From Bacteroidota bacterium (lineage in GTDB: Bacteria; Bacteroidota; Bacteroidia; Flavobacteriales; Flavobacteriaceae): a DNA stretch of 50,180 nt. The notes beneath the pieces are model-generated. The model saw only the letters and a list, made by a program, of their open reading frames with translations. It made no database searches and was not told the DNA's origin. Positions 8,901 to 18,044 of this stretch are shown here, in pieces. Position numbers and translations under genes: made by a program. The first letter of the stretch is position 1. Each line of letters opens with the position of its first letter. The stretch is taken from contig JAQCJC010000004.1 of the NCBI GenBank assembly GCA_027593245.1, positions 1 through 50,180 of the forward strand, given 5' to 3'.

Positions 8901-10610
8901 TTTAGTTCCCCAATCTCCACCATCAAATGGAGAGTTTAAAAAGGCATAAGCACCTTCAGTTCCAGATGGTAATTCTAAAGTTACAGACCAAACACCATCA
9001 CCATCGTTATCAGACATAGCATGAGTATCTGAGCCTCCAAACATTCCACCACCTAAATACATCCCTCTATCACCAACTAAAATATTGTTGGCATCAACTT
9101 CGAAGGTAACATTGTAGTTTGTAGCTGGAGCACCAGCTGTTGATGTAATGTTGTCTATGTAAGCAGTAACTTGATCGTTGTTGTTTTCTCCATTAACTTG
9201 AATAACAACGTTGTCGATATCGGTACGATCAAGAGCACCAGCAATAAGATTGAAGTCAAAGACTAATGTTTGCCAAGTATCTAACTGATCAACTGTAGCA
9301 GTAGCTACAACTTGAGCCTCCCAAGGAGCAGCAAGATCACGATTTTGCAATTTGAATTGAACTTGGTTAGGAGAAGTACCTGTAATAGTAGAACTGTCTA
9401 AATAAACATCCAAGGTGAAGTAGTTGGTCACAGCCATATCAAATTTGTTACATGTTCTTAATTGAATATTTGCATACTGACCTCCATTATCTACATACTG
9501 AAGTACGTTTGATGTCGATCCGAATGGTGTGCCATCAACTGTTGCAAATGTAGCAGCATTGTCTCCTACATACTCTAAAATATCAACTGAATTTCCATCA
9601 AAATCATCAGCAATAGCTGGTGCACCAATAACCCCATCACATGGGTCTGGCTCTGCAACTTTTGAAACTGAAAATGAATCCCAATAAACTGTTGCACCTT
9701 CATATGATCTAACTTCAAAATTCAATTTGGTAGCATTTTCTGGTGCTACTGCATCAACTGAGAATGTTGCCCATTCACTACTTACAGTGTTGAGATACCC
9801 ACTTGGTTGAAGGTCTGATGATGCTAAACTCGCATCTAAAGCATCTTTCCAAGTTGACCATAGTCTAACTCCAGTGCCAGTACTTGCTTCAAGTTTATAA
9901 TTAATTGAAACTCGATAGGTAGCACCAGCAGTAATTTCGTTTACAGTTTGTGCTAAATCTCTTCTACTAGTAGCAATAACCTTTATTGAATAGTCACCAG
10001 AGTGAGAGTCTGATGATCTTTCAACACTTTGATGTTTATAAAATCCAACTGGATCTACCGGAGTTGCTTCAGTGTCATCATTCCAATTTTCAAAACTTGA
10101 ATTATTCACCATATTGACTCCTAAATCAGAAGATGTCATTTCGATATTATCAATATCAATTGTACCATCTAACGCAGAGTTGTAGGAAGAGTTTTCTCTA
10201 AATTGAAAAGTCAAATCATTAACTGTGCCAGCCCAGTCAGCGTTACCTGTCATGTCGACATAATATGACACGAAATCAGCGTCATTAGCTGTAATTGCAA
10301 CATCTACATAACGATTCGTGCCAGTTGTCTGATAAAATACACGCATGTGTTTGTTTGCAGTATTATTTTTCAAAGTTATAACTGCATGAGTCACAGCACT
10401 TGCATTAATATTTGCACTAAATGTCCTAAGCATCGGATTTCCAGCTCCATTAACGTCTAGTGTGGAAAATGAAGCCCCTGAAGTCAAATTTGCAGCAGTA
10501 CCGGTTGATTCCCAAATATCATTGCTACCATTGAAATTCCATGGACCCTGAGCATAGGTCAAAAATGAAAATAAGGTAAAAATCGAAATTAAAAAGTAAT
10601 TCTTTTTCAT
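6000..10610 (-). CDS. Giant modular T9SS-secreted protein (carbohydrate-binding-like, Ig-like, FN3 and adhesin modules)
   Basis: A 1536-residue exported protein. Residues 1-21 form a Sec signal peptide ending in TYAQ. Modules in order: beta-sandwich at about 22-158; a CBM4/9-like module at about 163-318 (starts [11 protein letters not shown]); a further jelly-roll-like module at about 321-495; two tandem related modules at about 499-608 and 614-720 ([10 protein letters not shown] and [10 protein letters not shown], each with LGGG.F, DGDG and a Cys-rich end); a DUF5011-type Ig-like domain at about 728-805 ([14 protein letters not shown]); three choice-of-anchor/MAM-like modules at about 810-955, 1058-1208 and 1303-1455; two fibronectin type III domains at about 963-1053 and 1209-1300; and a Por-type T9SS sorting domain at about 1460-1536 (NYFPNPVND, then GAYFVQV). 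No catalytic domain is visible. Likely cell-surface adhesion or polysaccharide binding. It is a single-gene unit with its own promoter and terminator. Confidence 0.9.
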   Translation of the reverse strand: MKKNYFLISIFTLFSFLTYAQGPWNFNGSNDIWESTGTAANLTSGASFSTLDVNGAGNPMLRTFSANINASAVTHAVITLKNNTANKHMRVFYQTTGTNRYVDVAITANDADFVSYYVDMTGNADWAGTVNDLTFQFRENSSYNSALDGTIDIDNIEMTSSDLGVNMVNNSSFENWNDDTEATPVDPVGFYKHQSVERSSDSHSGDYSIKVIATSRRDLAQTVNEITAGATYRVSINYKLEASTGTGVRLWSTWKDALDASLASSDLQPSGYLNTVSSEWATFSVDAVAPENATKLNFEVRSYEGATVYWDSFSVSKVAEPDPCDGVIGAPAIADDFDGNSVDILEYVGDNAATFATVDGTPFGSTSNVLQYVDNGGQYANIQLRTCNKFDMAVTNYFTLDVYLDSSTITGTSPNQVQFKLQNRDLAAPWEAQVVATATVDQLDTWQTLVFDFNLIAGALDRTDIDNVVIQVNGENNNDQVTAYIDNITSTAGAPATNYNVTFEVDANNILVGDRGMYLGGGMFGGSDTHAMSDNDGDGVWSVTLELPSGTEGAYAFLNSPFDGGDWGTKENITGLSCAYGPWNDRYFGPITEDTTISFCFATCETSCTTPVNRYDVTFEVGTANETVNSGVFLGGGVFNGAKTFELFDADGDGIYARTLSIPEGTAGGFKFAIDPENHWSYSTSENFAGDCTEGQYNDRPLALVTEATTYSYCFGSCEAASTCALDTTAPVIDLIGDNPQEINNGDAYTELGATATDDVDGDISANIVIDSSAVDTSVDGSYTVTYDVSDAAGNEATQVTRTVNVSTPLTCTNLESFESFPPLDWTLTSSNTSNSITQSTSYAVTGSNSLRFSSYSSASTYDQYAVTPQLVTTAGDQTISFYHKASSTFGDETFKVGWSTTGNDVSTDFTWSDELISTTTEAQYVKTDLPVGTTYVAIHYYSNYLYYMYVDDFCTPALFVPDCVAPITLVASNITTTSADISWTSDASNFNVEYGADGFTLGTGVSDTSTSASYTLASLSANTSYDVYVQTDCSGEGNGVSDWVGPLTITTLCDTVTSFPYTHGFETLDCWTNSDASAAWALDAGDDYGPGSVTEGSSAVFFNDYDYSSGSTSDLMSPNLDLSVLTIARLTFDYYDAGGSDIVEVLVDNGSGPVVVYTTAASVTPWTTITVDLPVYAGQTVQIGFRGTSVWGTSNPHIDNLTVAEAPSCLDPTAITASDVTTTSAEIDWTAGGTETAWNIEWGTTGFILGEGTSGATTSPAYSLSGLTPNQTGYDFYVQADCGGDTSGWAGPFTFYTACGVFSGAWSNDFETDTLCWLVVNQGDPNGWGLFNNSTDGGGAFSFGIQYSTTAHDDYLISPAFSVIDGTSDRFTFDARNQSASFPELFNVQVLSVDLGTMLGTLASQINATGVEFETFSYDLSDYEGQDVRVAIHATDTNQWVLYIDNVVVDATLGIDNESMTLFNYFPNPVNDVLTIKAQNNVEDVKVFNMLGQMVLRQNPNSLDCTVDLSAMQTGAYFVQVSIGNRVETVRVLKK

Positions 10611-10632
10611 GGTTAATTGTTTAGTTAATCAC

Positions 10633-10640
10633 CAAATATA
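10633..10640 (-). promoter_or_regulatory. -7 box TATATTTG for the giant secreted protein
   Basis: Minus-strand TATATTTG matches TAnnTTTG and would place the transcription start near 10627, leaving a leader of roughly 17 bases before the ATG at 10610. A run of T on the minus strand (10651-10662) lies upstream in place of a clear TTG -33 element. Confidence 0.6.
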
Positions 10641-10726
10641 CTTAGATAAGATTAAAAAAAAAACTATTAACTTTATTTCTCGTTAAAATGCTAAAATATA
10701 TCGTTTAAACGTTAAACAAAATATAA

Positions 10727-10750
10727 AATCCACACCGTTTGGTGTGGATT
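10727..10750 (-). terminator. Rho-independent terminator after fabI
   Basis: Perfect 10-bp stem AATCCACACC / GGTGTGGATT with a 4-base loop, starting about 25 bases after the fabI stop codon. On the minus strand it is followed by TTATATTTTG, a weak U-tract. It separates fabI from the promoter of the secreted protein gene. Confidence 0.8.
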
Positions 10751-10775
10751 ATTTAAGAGCAGTAGAGGGTTTTAC

Positions 10776-11591
10776 TTATTCCTCTATAAATTTTTCCATG
10801 ATGGCATCACTTACGCCCATGTTGCTAAAACCACCATCGTTATATAAATTTTGCAGTGTTACACGCTTGGTCAGATCGCTAAATAAGGTGATGGTATAAT
10901 TGGCACAGTCCAAAGCCGTAGCATTGCCAAGCGGCGACATTTTTTCGGCATAAGCAATAAAGCCGTCAAATCCTTTTACGCCCTTACCTGCAGTCGTTGG
11001 TGTTGGGGATTGAGAGATGGTATTGACACGAACATTTTTATCGCGTCCAAAGAAATAACCAAAACTACGCGCTATGCTTTCCAAATACGCTTTATTGTCG
11101 GCCATATCGTTATAATCTGGGAAAACACGTTGTGCAGCCATATAAGACAAAGCGACTATACTCCCCCACTCGTTCATCGCATCGGACTTATATAATGTTT
11201 GCATCACTTTGTGAAAAGACATCGCCGAAACGTCGGTTCCTTTTTGTGTCCAATCGTATTTTTGATCGGTGTAGGCACGGCCTTTACGCACATTGACCGA
11301 CATGCCGATGGAGTGCAACACAAAGTCCAACTTACCGCCTAAAATCTCCATAGATTGTTTAACTAAATTCTCTAAATCTTCCTCAGAAGTTGCGTCAGCT
11401 GCAATGACTTGAGATCCAGTTTTTTCAGCCAGTTCATTTATTTGTCCCATACGCATAGCAATGGGTGCATTGGACAGTACAAAGGTGCCGCCTTCTTCAT
11501 GCACACGCTCAGCAGTAATCCACGCAATAGAATTGGGATCTAAAGCGCCAAAAATAATTCCTCTTTTTCCTTTAAGTAATTGATGTGCCAT
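10776..11591 (-). CDS. fabI: Enoyl-[acyl-carrier-protein] reductase (NADH), FabI type
   Basis: FabI reduces the trans-2-enoyl-ACP double bond in the last step of each round of fatty acid elongation. The 271-residue short-chain dehydrogenase-like protein has the nucleotide-binding start KGKRGIIFGALDPNSIAW and the catalytic Tyr-x6-Lys pair in DYNDMADNKAYLE, as expected for FabI rather than FabG. The stretch GKGVKGFDGFIAYAEKMSPLG corresponds to the substrate-binding loop targeted by triclosan-type inhibitors. It is preceded by its own -7 box and followed by a strong terminator, so it is probably transcribed alone, although recN lies 49 bases upstream on the same strand. Confidence 0.95.
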   Translation of the reverse strand: MAHQLLKGKRGIIFGALDPNSIAWITAERVHEEGGTFVLSNAPIAMRMGQINELAEKTGSQVIAADATSEEDLENLVKQSMEILGGKLDFVLHSIGMSVNVRKGRAYTDQKYDWTQKGTDVSAMSFHKVMQTLYKSDAMNEWGSIVALSYMAAQRVFPDYNDMADNKAYLESIARSFGYFFGRDKNVRVNTISQSPTPTTAGKGVKGFDGFIAYAEKMSPLGNATALDCANYTITLFSDLTKRVTLQNLYNDGGFSNMGVSDAIMEKFIEE

Positions 11592-11629
11592 AATATTTTT
11601 TAATTATCAAGTGTATCTAATTTTGTGGG

Positions 11630-11637
11630 CAAATATA
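11630..11637 (-). promoter_or_regulatory. -7 box TATATTTG for fabI
   Basis: Minus-strand TATATTTG, an exact TAnnTTTG match, lies between the recN stop (11641) and fabI. The predicted transcription start is near 11624, giving a leader of about 33 bases. No -33 TTG at 17-23 base spacing is seen. Confidence 0.55.
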
Positions 11638-11640
11638 CTA

Positions 11641-13293
11641 CTAATTCAACAACTGTTGTGCATGTTGCTTTGCCGTTTCTGTTATTTCTTTTCCGCCCAA
11701 CATTTGTGCTATTTCCTGCAAGCGTCCGTCGGAATCTAACTTCCTCAACTGCGTGACTGTTGTTGCACCGCGATCTTCTTTAAAAACTTTGAAATGATGC
11801 GTCCCTTTTGCTGCTATTTGTGGAAGATGCGTAATGGTAAACACTTGCATATACTGACTCATGTCTTTCATGATAGATGCCATTTTGTTCGATATTTTTC
11901 CTGAAACCCCAGAGTCTATTTCATCGAACATAATGGTTGGGAGTTGCTGGTGTTTGGATAAAATGTACTTCACGGCCAGCATGATGCGGGACAGCTCTCC
12001 GCCAGAAGCCCCTTTGTTAAGTGGTAAAAATTGTCCGCCTTTGTTAGCTTTCAACAAGAACTTTAAAACATCTTTGCCGTTAAATAAAAAACCTGAGCAA
12101 GGTTGGAGCTCAATTTTAAATACTGCATTTGGCATACCCAAGTCGGCCAAAAGCAAATGTAACTCGTCTTCTAAATTTATCAATACACCATTTCTTTTCG
12201 CGCTTAGAGTTGAGGAAATTTTGTTTAATTTTTTTAAATTTTTATTCAACAAATTATTGACAGATTCTAGCTGTGCATCTAGACTTGATAAGTGGTTTAC
12301 TTTTTTTGATAATTCTTCAAAAACAAAATTCAATTCTTCAATGGTCTGCACATTGTGTTTACCAAACAGGTCATTTATTTTTTTGAGTTGATTTTCAGTT
12401 TCAAACAAAAGCTGAGGATTGGCTTCCAATCCGTTCTGATGGTGCTCTATTTCAGTAAATATATCCTCAAGTTCTATCTGTGCACTTAAAATTCTCTCAA
12501 AAAGAACAGTACACTCAGAAGATACATCTTTCAATTTATTGAACCGTTGTTTTAGCTCGTTTAATTGAGTAGAAACACCAACATCTTCGTGGCTTAAAAT
12601 CTGCTGTGCAAATTGTAATTCGCTCTGAATGTAATCAACATTACTCAGAGTTTCATATTGAGTTTCCAAAGTTTTCAAATCTAGATTTAAAACTTGGGCT
12701 TCTTCAATTTCTTGCAATAAAAAACTATTATAGTCATAGTCTTTTTTTGATTGCTGCTGTTGGTTTTGAAGTGATTCTAACTCTTTGTGATTTTCTTTAT
12801 AATCTGCTAAAGTGTCTTTATAATTTTTGAGCAAATCATATGTTTGTGCTAAAGCATCAATAATTTGAAATTGAAAGGCATCATCAGTTAAAGATAGGGT
12901 TTCGTGCTGGGCATGGATATCGATAAGTTGTTGTCCTAGGGCTTCCAAAACAGCAAGGGTTACTGGAGAGTCATTTATAAAAGCTCTGGACTTTCCTGAG
13001 GGTAAAACTTCACGACGAATAATCGTTTCGGGTTCATATTCAAGATCATGACAATCAAAAAAAGACGTTAAGTTATAATCTTTTAAATTGAACGTGCATT
13101 CGATAATGCTTTTTTTACTGCTGTCTTTTATGTTCGAAAAATCGACTCTTTTGCCTAAAACTAAAGACAAACCACCCAGCAAAATAGATTTTCCTGCACC
13201 GGTTTCGCCTGTAATGATGGTAAAACCCTGGTCGAAATTCACATCAAGCTCATCGATCAATGCATAGTTTTTTATGTAGAGTTGAGCTAACAA
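11641..13293 (-). CDS. recN: DNA repair protein RecN
   Basis: RecN is an SMC-like ATPase that acts at double-strand breaks and helps RecA-dependent repair. The 550-residue protein has Walker A GETGAGKSILLGG (about residues 29-41), a long Gln/Leu/Glu-rich coiled coil in the middle (about 150-370), the ABC signature KGASGGELSRIMLA and Walker B TIMFDEIDSGVSG followed by the D-loop and the His switch ITHLPQIAA. Length is typical. It is the last gene of the bamD-rpoZ-coaBC-DUF4835-recN run, 10 bases after DUF4835. Confidence 0.96.
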   Translation of the reverse strand: MLAQLYIKNYALIDELDVNFDQGFTIITGETGAGKSILLGGLSLVLGKRVDFSNIKDSSKKSIIECTFNLKDYNLTSFFDCHDLEYEPETIIRREVLPSGKSRAFINDSPVTLAVLEALGQQLIDIHAQHETLSLTDDAFQFQIIDALAQTYDLLKNYKDTLADYKENHKELESLQNQQQQSKKDYDYNSFLLQEIEEAQVLNLDLKTLETQYETLSNVDYIQSELQFAQQILSHEDVGVSTQLNELKQRFNKLKDVSSECTVLFERILSAQIELEDIFTEIEHHQNGLEANPQLLFETENQLKKINDLFGKHNVQTIEELNFVFEELSKKVNHLSSLDAQLESVNNLLNKNLKKLNKISSTLSAKRNGVLINLEDELHLLLADLGMPNAVFKIELQPCSGFLFNGKDVLKFLLKANKGGQFLPLNKGASGGELSRIMLAVKYILSKHQQLPTIMFDEIDSGVSGKISNKMASIMKDMSQYMQVFTITHLPQIAAKGTHHFKVFKEDRGATTVTQLRKLDSDGRLQEIAQMLGGKEITETAKQHAQQLLN

Positions 13294-13303
13294 GAAGTCG
13301 GTT

Positions 13304-14194
13304 TTAAAATTTTATGGTTCCCCATTTTTTTGAATGCATGGGTGCAACTCTATTTAAAACAGAAACAAGTTCTGTGATTTTCACGTTTGGACCAGCCGAA
13401 AAAACATCGGCGATTTCATCAGATTTTGCATCGAAAAAGGTACGCACTAAAAATGAATTTGGCCGTCTTTTATGCAGCGTTTCAAAGCCTAATAACGCAT
13501 TAGCTATTTTAGTCTTGGCTTCTTTTGTATCACTAGACATCTCATCCAGTCCCAAGCGGTGGTAGTTGTACAAAGCTGTTCTGTATTCTTGATAGGTTTT
13601 TGACAAAACATTATCAATAAGGACTCTGCGGGTTTGATCACCTCCCTTTGGTGGTGCCCATCCTGGAACATTTCCTTGTTGCGAATAATTAGCAATATCT
13701 CTTGCTTGTTTGTAATGTATATCACCTCCATTAAGCTCAAACGTATCAGCATCCAATCCCAAAATCATATACACATGAAAAGTCAATACTGAGATTAAAT
13801 TGGATTGAAATTGTGTTGGATTGAAATTTAAATTTTGATATTCTAAATACTTAAAATTGAAGTCTTTGTCATTGAAGTTATAAACACTACTGACATAATT
13901 TGAGTTGTGCACAGGGCGTACCGACTGCACTTGTATACTGGCTTGAAATGCATCGGAATCATAATTTTGAATATTAATAATCATGCTGCAATCGATACGT
14001 TCTTGAAGCGCGAAAGATTTGTCAGTCCAGCGGGTGTTATTTATAAATTCATTAAGCTGTTTTTCAAGAGTTTTAAACACTTGAACATTTTCATTCCCCG
14101 TTTGTTGTGCGTTGACAACAAGATTGCAGTTAAGCTCTTGGGCTGAAACAAAAGCTGTAATCAATAGGGCAAAATAAATTATAAATTTACGCAT
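13304..14194 (-). CDS. DUF4835 family exported protein
   Basis: A 296-residue protein with a Sec signal peptide (residues 1-18, ending VSAQ) followed by ELNCNLVVNAQQTG. The body matches the Bacteroidota family DUF4835: a start in which an outer-membrane-associated beta region (QVFKTLEKQLNEFINNTRW) precedes a helical C-terminal half. Function is not established. Its constant position between coaBC and recN in flavobacteria and downstream of bamD suggests a link to the cell envelope, but this is only guilt by association. Its ATG overlaps the end of coaBC by 8 bases. Confidence 0.85.
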   Translation of the reverse strand: MRKFIIYFALLITAFVSAQELNCNLVVNAQQTGNENVQVFKTLEKQLNEFINNTRWTDKSFALQERIDCSMIINIQNYDSDAFQASIQVQSVRPVHNSNYVSSVYNFNDKDFNFKYLEYQNLNFNPTQFQSNLISVLTFHVYMILGLDADTFELNGGDIHYKQARDIANYSQQGNVPGWAPPKGGDQTRRVLIDNVLSKTYQEYRTALYNYHRLGLDEMSSDTKEAKTKIANALLGFETLHKRRPNSFLVRTFFDAKSDEIADVFSAGPNVKITELVSVLNRVAPMHSKKWGTIKF

Positions 14195-15398
14195 GCACTC
14201 GTTTTATAAGTTCATTAATTATATCATCAGCGACTTCAGATTTTGATTTTAGAGGGTAGTTTGTTTGGTTTAAATCTTTATCTATTATGGAGATTTTATT
14301 TGTAGACCCTCCAAAACCTGCGCCATCGTCGTTCAACGAATTTAATATAATTAAGTCTAAATTTTTAGCTTTAAGCTTTTTTATTGCATTTGCAACTTCA
14401 TTTTCAGTTTCCAAAGCAAAGCCAATGAGTAGTTGTTTTTCTTTAATTTCTCCTAGAGAAGCCAACACATCTTCAGTTTTTTCAAGTTCTAAAACCAAGG
14501 AAGAACTCTTCTTTTTTAGTTTGGAAGCAGCGGGAAATTTTGGCCTATAATCTGCAACGGCAGCCGACAAAATAGCAGCATCAACATCCTTAAAATATTG
14601 ATGAGCAGCATCATACATATCTCTTGCAGTTGTAATCGGAATAGTTTGGATGGAGTCGTAAAGCGCCTTATAGTGAGTTGGACCGCTGATTAGAATGACC
14701 TCAGCCCCCAATTGTGCTGCAGTATTAGCAATTTCAAATCCCATTCGCCCAGAAGAATGATTCCCAATGTAGCGTACTGGATCTATGGCTTCATGTGTTG
14801 GCCCGGCTGTAACAAGAATTTTTTTTCCGTACAATGGTAGACCCTCGAGCAAATGCTGCTCAATGGTTTCCACAATAGTTCCAGGTTCGGCCATGCGGCC
14901 CATACCAACTAGACCACTTGCAAGTTCTCCAAAAGCTGAAGGAATTAAAATATTACCAAAAGATTGAAGCTTGTCTAAAGCATTTTTGGTGGTAGGATGT
15001 TTGTACATATCTAGGTCCATTGCAGGTGCAAAATACACTGGGCATTTTGCTGAAAGATAGGTAGCAATCAAAAAATTATCACTGTTACCAGAAGCCATTT
15101 TCGACAGCGTATTGGCTGTGGCAGGAGCGACTACAAACAAATCAGCCCAAAGACCGAGTTCAACATGGTTGTTCCAAACGGCATTGTCGTCATTTTCGTC
15201 AGTAAAATCTGATAAAACAGGATGATCAGAAAGTGTAGATAAGGTTAGTGGAGTAACAAACTCTTTTGCCGAGGGCGTCATTATGACGCGCACATGTGCG
15301 CCTGCTTTGACAAACAACCGCACGAGAAAAGCGGTTTTGTACGCAGCAATACCAGCACTGATGCCAAGGAGTATATTTTTGCCACGTAGAATAGACAT
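14187..15398 (-). CDS. coaBC: Bifunctional phosphopantothenoylcysteine decarboxylase / phosphopantothenate-cysteine ligase
   Basis: CoaBC (also called Dfp) joins cysteine to 4'-phosphopantothenate using CTP and then decarboxylates the product, two middle steps of CoA synthesis. The 403-residue protein has the FMN-dependent CoaC domain first (GISAGIAAYKT; the catalytic His in NHVELGLWAD; APATANTLSKMASG; PAMDLDMY) and the CoaB ligase domain from about residue 190 (TAGPTHEAIDPVRYIGNHSSGRMG, then AAVADYRP). Both domains look complete. It lies 10 bases after rpoZ and overlaps DUF4835 by 8 bases. Confidence 0.95.
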   Translation of the reverse strand: MSILRGKNILLGISAGIAAYKTAFLVRLFVKAGAHVRVIMTPSAKEFVTPLTLSTLSDHPVLSDFTDENDDNAVWNNHVELGLWADLFVVAPATANTLSKMASGNSDNFLIATYLSAKCPVYFAPAMDLDMYKHPTTKNALDKLQSFGNILIPSAFGELASGLVGMGRMAEPGTIVETIEQHLLEGLPLYGKKILVTAGPTHEAIDPVRYIGNHSSGRMGFEIANTAAQLGAEVILISGPTHYKALYDSIQTIPITTARDMYDAAHQYFKDVDAAILSAAVADYRPKFPAASKLKKKSSSLVLELEKTEDVLASLGEIKEKQLLIGFALETENEVANAIKKLKAKNLDLIILNSLNDDGAGFGGSTNKISIIDKDLNQTNYPLKSKSEVADDIINELIKRVHA

Positions 15399-15408
15399 AA
15401 CGGTAGTC

Positions 15409-15732
15409 TTAGGACTCGTCAGAGGTTTTTCTGTGGTGAATTTTACCGTCTAACCATTCCTGAACAGCCAAGGCATGTGGTTTTGGTAAACGCTCATAAA
15501 ACTTAGATACTTCTATCTGTTCATTATTTTCAAAAACTTCCTCTAAACTGTCGTTATACGTTGCAAATTCTTCCAATTTATCAATCAGTTCTTTACGGAT
15601 ATCCGTACTGATTTGCTCAGCACGTCTAGAAATCACAGAAATAGCTTCATAAATATTCTCAGTGGGCGCATCAATTTCATTGCGGTTGTACGTCACTGAA
15701 CTGGCAGGTGCTTTTACTTTTTTTAAATCCAT
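15409..15732 (-). CDS. rpoZ: DNA-directed RNA polymerase subunit omega (Bacteroidota type)
   Basis: A 107-residue small acidic protein with the omega-like core NIYEAISVISRRAEQIS and the downstream helix, matching the RpoZ family form found in Bacteroidota. Omega helps fold and assemble the beta' subunit. Position between bamD (5 bases) and coaBC (10 bases) is the usual flavobacterial arrangement, which supports the call despite the low sequence similarity of omega proteins. Confidence 0.88.
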   Translation of the reverse strand: MDLKKVKAPASSVTYNRNEIDAPTENIYEAISVISRRAEQISTDIRKELIDKLEEFATYNDSLEEVFENNEQIEVSKFYERLPKPHALAVQEWLDGKIHHRKTSDES

Positions 15733-15737
15733 TTATG

Positions 15738-16550
15738 TTAACTTTTTGTTGTTAAATTATTTTTGATGTCTAGCAATTCGCTGTGCATAGACTCTGTTTG
15801 TTCTAAATACTTTGTATCAGGAAAGAAGCGTTTTAAATTTTTATAAAAAACAAAGGCTTTATCGGTACGTTCGGCTTGCTTCCAAGGAACACTGTTTACA
15901 GCCAATTGGTAGGCAGAATCAAATTTGTAAAACAAAACATCTTCTTTGTATTTTGTGCCTGGAAATTTTTCAAGAAAATCATCAAAAGCGGTTATAGCTG
16001 AATTATAATCTCTGTGAAAAGGAGCAGTTGTGTGGTATTGTAACGCTATTTCATATGCCTTTTTTTCTAATTTAGCATCGAGTTCCTGCACAAGAGCATT
16101 CGCTTCGGCAAAATACTGAGATTCAGGATAGCGGTTGATAAACTCTTGGAGTTTTTCAAGACCCTCTAGAGTTTCCGTTTGATCTTTAGGATAAATTGGA
16201 GATAGTTTGTAATAACTTTTGGCGGCCAAAAAAGCAATTTCATCAACACGCTCGCTTTTTGGATACGCTTCGACAAAGCGTTCCATTCGGTAGTTTGCAG
16301 AAAAATAGTCTTTGGTTAAATAAAATGCTTTGGAATGCATGTACATCAGCTTTTCTGCTTGAGGCTTTCCTCGGTATTTGGGTACGATTTGAAGAAATAA
16401 GCGATTGGCTTTTTCGTATTTACCATCATCGTACAGTTCAGTGCCCATTTTAAACTTTGCAGCAACATCTTCCTCCTTTAATACGCGCTGGTATTCGCTG
16501 CAGGAGCTAAAAAAAACAAATATAACTACTAAAGGTATTAATTTTTTCAT
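15738..16550 (-). CDS. bamD: Outer membrane protein assembly factor BamD
   Basis: A 270-residue lipoprotein. The N-terminal signal ends in a lipobox FFSSC with Cys at about residue 17. The mature part is built of tetratricopeptide-like helical repeats (for example YDDGKYEKANRLFLQIVPKY, then AKSYYKLSPIYPKDQ), as in BamD/ComL/YfiO. BamD binds BamA on the periplasmic side and is needed for insertion of beta-barrel proteins into the outer membrane. A -7 box lies 18 bases upstream of the start, so it is the first gene of the operon bamD-rpoZ-coaBC-DUF4835-recN. Confidence 0.93.
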   Translation of the reverse strand: MKKLIPLVVIFVFFSSCSEYQRVLKEEDVAAKFKMGTELYDDGKYEKANRLFLQIVPKYRGKPQAEKLMYMHSKAFYLTKDYFSANYRMERFVEAYPKSERVDEIAFLAAKSYYKLSPIYPKDQTETLEGLEKLQEFINRYPESQYFAEANALVQELDAKLEKKAYEIALQYHTTAPFHRDYNSAITAFDDFLEKFPGTKYKEDVLFYKFDSAYQLAVNSVPWKQAERTDKAFVFYKNLKRFFPDTKYLEQTESMHSELLDIKNNLTTKS

Positions 16551-16567
16551 ATTTCAAAAACGGGATG

Positions 16568-16575
16568 CAAAAATA
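16568..16575 (-). promoter_or_regulatory. -7 box TATTTTTG for the bamD operon
   Basis: Minus-strand TATTTTTG matches TAnnTTTG; the transcription start would be near 16562, leaving about 12 bases of leader before the bamD ATG at 16550. It lies in the 81-base gap between dapA and bamD. Confidence 0.6.
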
Positions 16576-16588
16576 CATTTTTTAAACG

Positions 16589-16610
16589 GATAATAAAAAC
16601 ATTTATTATC
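16589..16610 (-). terminator. Possible weak terminator after dapA
   Basis: Perfect 9-bp inverted repeat GATAATAAA / TTTATTATC around a 4-base loop, 22 bases past the dapA stop codon. It is almost all A/T and lacks a clean U-tract (CGTTTAAAAAA follows on the minus strand), so termination would be leaky at best. It may instead be an operator next to the bamD promoter. Confidence 0.35.
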
Positions 16611-16631
16611 TGTCCATAAAGAAACAGGGCT

Positions 16632-17507
16632 TTATAATTCTGCAAGGGCATTTTTAATTTTTAATTTCAATCCCTCTGTTGCAGATACCAAAGGCAAACG
16701 AACCGTGTCGTTACACAAACCTAGTTGCTCTAAAACAGCCTTAATACCAGCCGGATTGTTTTCTTCAAAAATCAAACCAATGAGCGGCATTGCGCTTTTT
16801 TCCAAAGCTTTGGCAGCTTGCTCATCTCCTGAGATTCCTTTGTGAATCATATTCGAAAATAAGGCTGGTAAAGCTTGACCTATAACAGAGATAACTCCAG
16901 AACCTCCTGACAATACAACATCACAAACTAAATCATCATCTCCAGAAATTACCATGAAATCTTTGGGTTTGTTTTGTAAAAGTACTTTGTACTGCTCAGG
17001 GCTATTTCCTGCTTCTTTTATAGCAACAATATTATCAACATCTCTAGCTAGACGCAGGCTTGTATCTGGCTCCATATTTTTTGCTGTTCGACCGGGAACA
17101 TTGTATAAAATCACAGGAATGGATGAAGCTTCGGCTACAGCCTTAAAATGTTGATACAACCCCTCTTGGGTAGGTTTGCTGTAATAGGGCGCTACTGACA
17201 AAACCGCTGCAAAAGGAGATAATTCAGTTGTCTTGAGCTCTTCAATTACTGCTGCGGTATTATTTCCTCCAATTCCAATAACCAATGGTAGACGACCGGC
17301 ATTGGTTTTGACAATGGTTTCTACAATAGCCTTTTTTTCATCTTTTGTAATTGTGACACTCTCCCCTGTTGTTCCACTTATAACAAGGTAATCTGTACCG
17401 TTATCTATATTGAAAGATACAATTTTTGAAAGCGCATCGTGATCTACGGTTAAGTCACTTTTGAAAGGGGTGACCAACGCAACCCCCATACCTAATAATG
17501 AATTCAT
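16632..17507 (-). CDS. dapA: 4-hydroxy-tetrahydrodipicolinate synthase
   Basis: DapA condenses pyruvate with aspartate semialdehyde, the entry step of the diaminopimelate/lysine pathway that also feeds peptidoglycan. The 291-residue TIM barrel shows the GTTGES motif, the catalytic Tyr in LYNVPGRT and the Schiff-base Lys in VAIKEAGNSP, plus the ISGDDDL region. Length is normal. ATG 17507 directly abuts the stop codon of the upstream DUF6913 gene, so the pair is co-transcribed. dapF, another gene of the pathway, lies 12 kb away in this window. Confidence 0.96.
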   Translation of the reverse strand: MNSLLGMGVALVTPFKSDLTVDHDALSKIVSFNIDNGTDYLVISGTTGESVTITKDEKKAIVETIVKTNAGRLPLVIGIGGNNTAAVIEELKTTELSPFAAVLSVAPYYSKPTQEGLYQHFKAVAEASSIPVILYNVPGRTAKNMEPDTSLRLARDVDNIVAIKEAGNSPEQYKVLLQNKPKDFMVISGDDDLVCDVVLSGGSGVISVIGQALPALFSNMIHKGISGDEQAAKALEKSAMPLIGLIFEENNPAGIKAVLEQLGLCNDTVRLPLVSATEGLKLKIKNALAEL

Positions 17508-18026
17508 TTAAATTTTATTTAGGGTTTTTAAATATTTTACAAGTTCCACTTTAAAAGTACCTTGATCCTTAAGTGCTACATCAATGATCAAATCGTGAAG
17601 ACGTTCATCTTCGTTTGAAATCCCGACTTTAAAGCGCGCCTTTGACATAGCTGAAACAATTTTTAGTTCATAGCGGTTAGGCTTGTAAAAACTAACCAAC
17701 AAATCAAAATGCTGAGCAACAAATTCTGATACTTCTGCACTTTTACAATGCCCAAGCCAATCAAAATCTGCTGTGGTGTATGATGCGTCCCAACTATTGG
17801 GTTGATTATTCTCCTTTTGATAAAATGCAATAAACCGCAAGTGGTTATCGTTCAATCCAAGATCTGTAAAAAGCGTTCTAAAAAAATCATAATCATCAAA
17901 GTAATCATAATGAAAAAGGACGCCTACGGTTTTAATTTTTTCAGAAGAATAGTGCTTAGAGCGCGTATTCAAAACCGTGGTCAAAAATTTTTCAGACGAT
18001 ATTGTTTTGATTCGTTTAAAAAACAT
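17508..18026 (-). CDS. DUF6913 family protein
   Basis: A 172-residue soluble protein with no signal peptide or membrane segment, alpha/beta in character (KTVGVLFHYDYFDDYDFFRTLF, then FDLLVSFYKPNRYELKIVSA). It fits a Bacteroidota-specific family of unknown function (DUF6913) that is commonly found directly upstream of dapA. The mid-protein DLLVSF segment followed by SKARFKVGISNED looks a little like the nucleotide-loop of a small-molecule binding fold, but no catalytic motif is convincing. It is preceded by a clear -7 box and has zero spacing to dapA. Confidence 0.75.
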   Translation of the reverse strand: MFFKRIKTISSEKFLTTVLNTRSKHYSSEKIKTVGVLFHYDYFDDYDFFRTLFTDLGLNDNHLRFIAFYQKENNQPNSWDASYTTADFDWLGHCKSAEVSEFVAQHFDLLVSFYKPNRYELKIVSAMSKARFKVGISNEDERLHDLIIDVALKDQGTFKVELVKYLKTLNKI

Positions 18027-18044
18027 GTACTTTTAATATCTATA

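Noticed and set aside
11861-12391. 176-codon open frame on the plus strand inside recN
   Set aside because: It is fully antisense to recN, has no recognisable domain and no promoter box, and low-complexity composition typical of a shadow frame.
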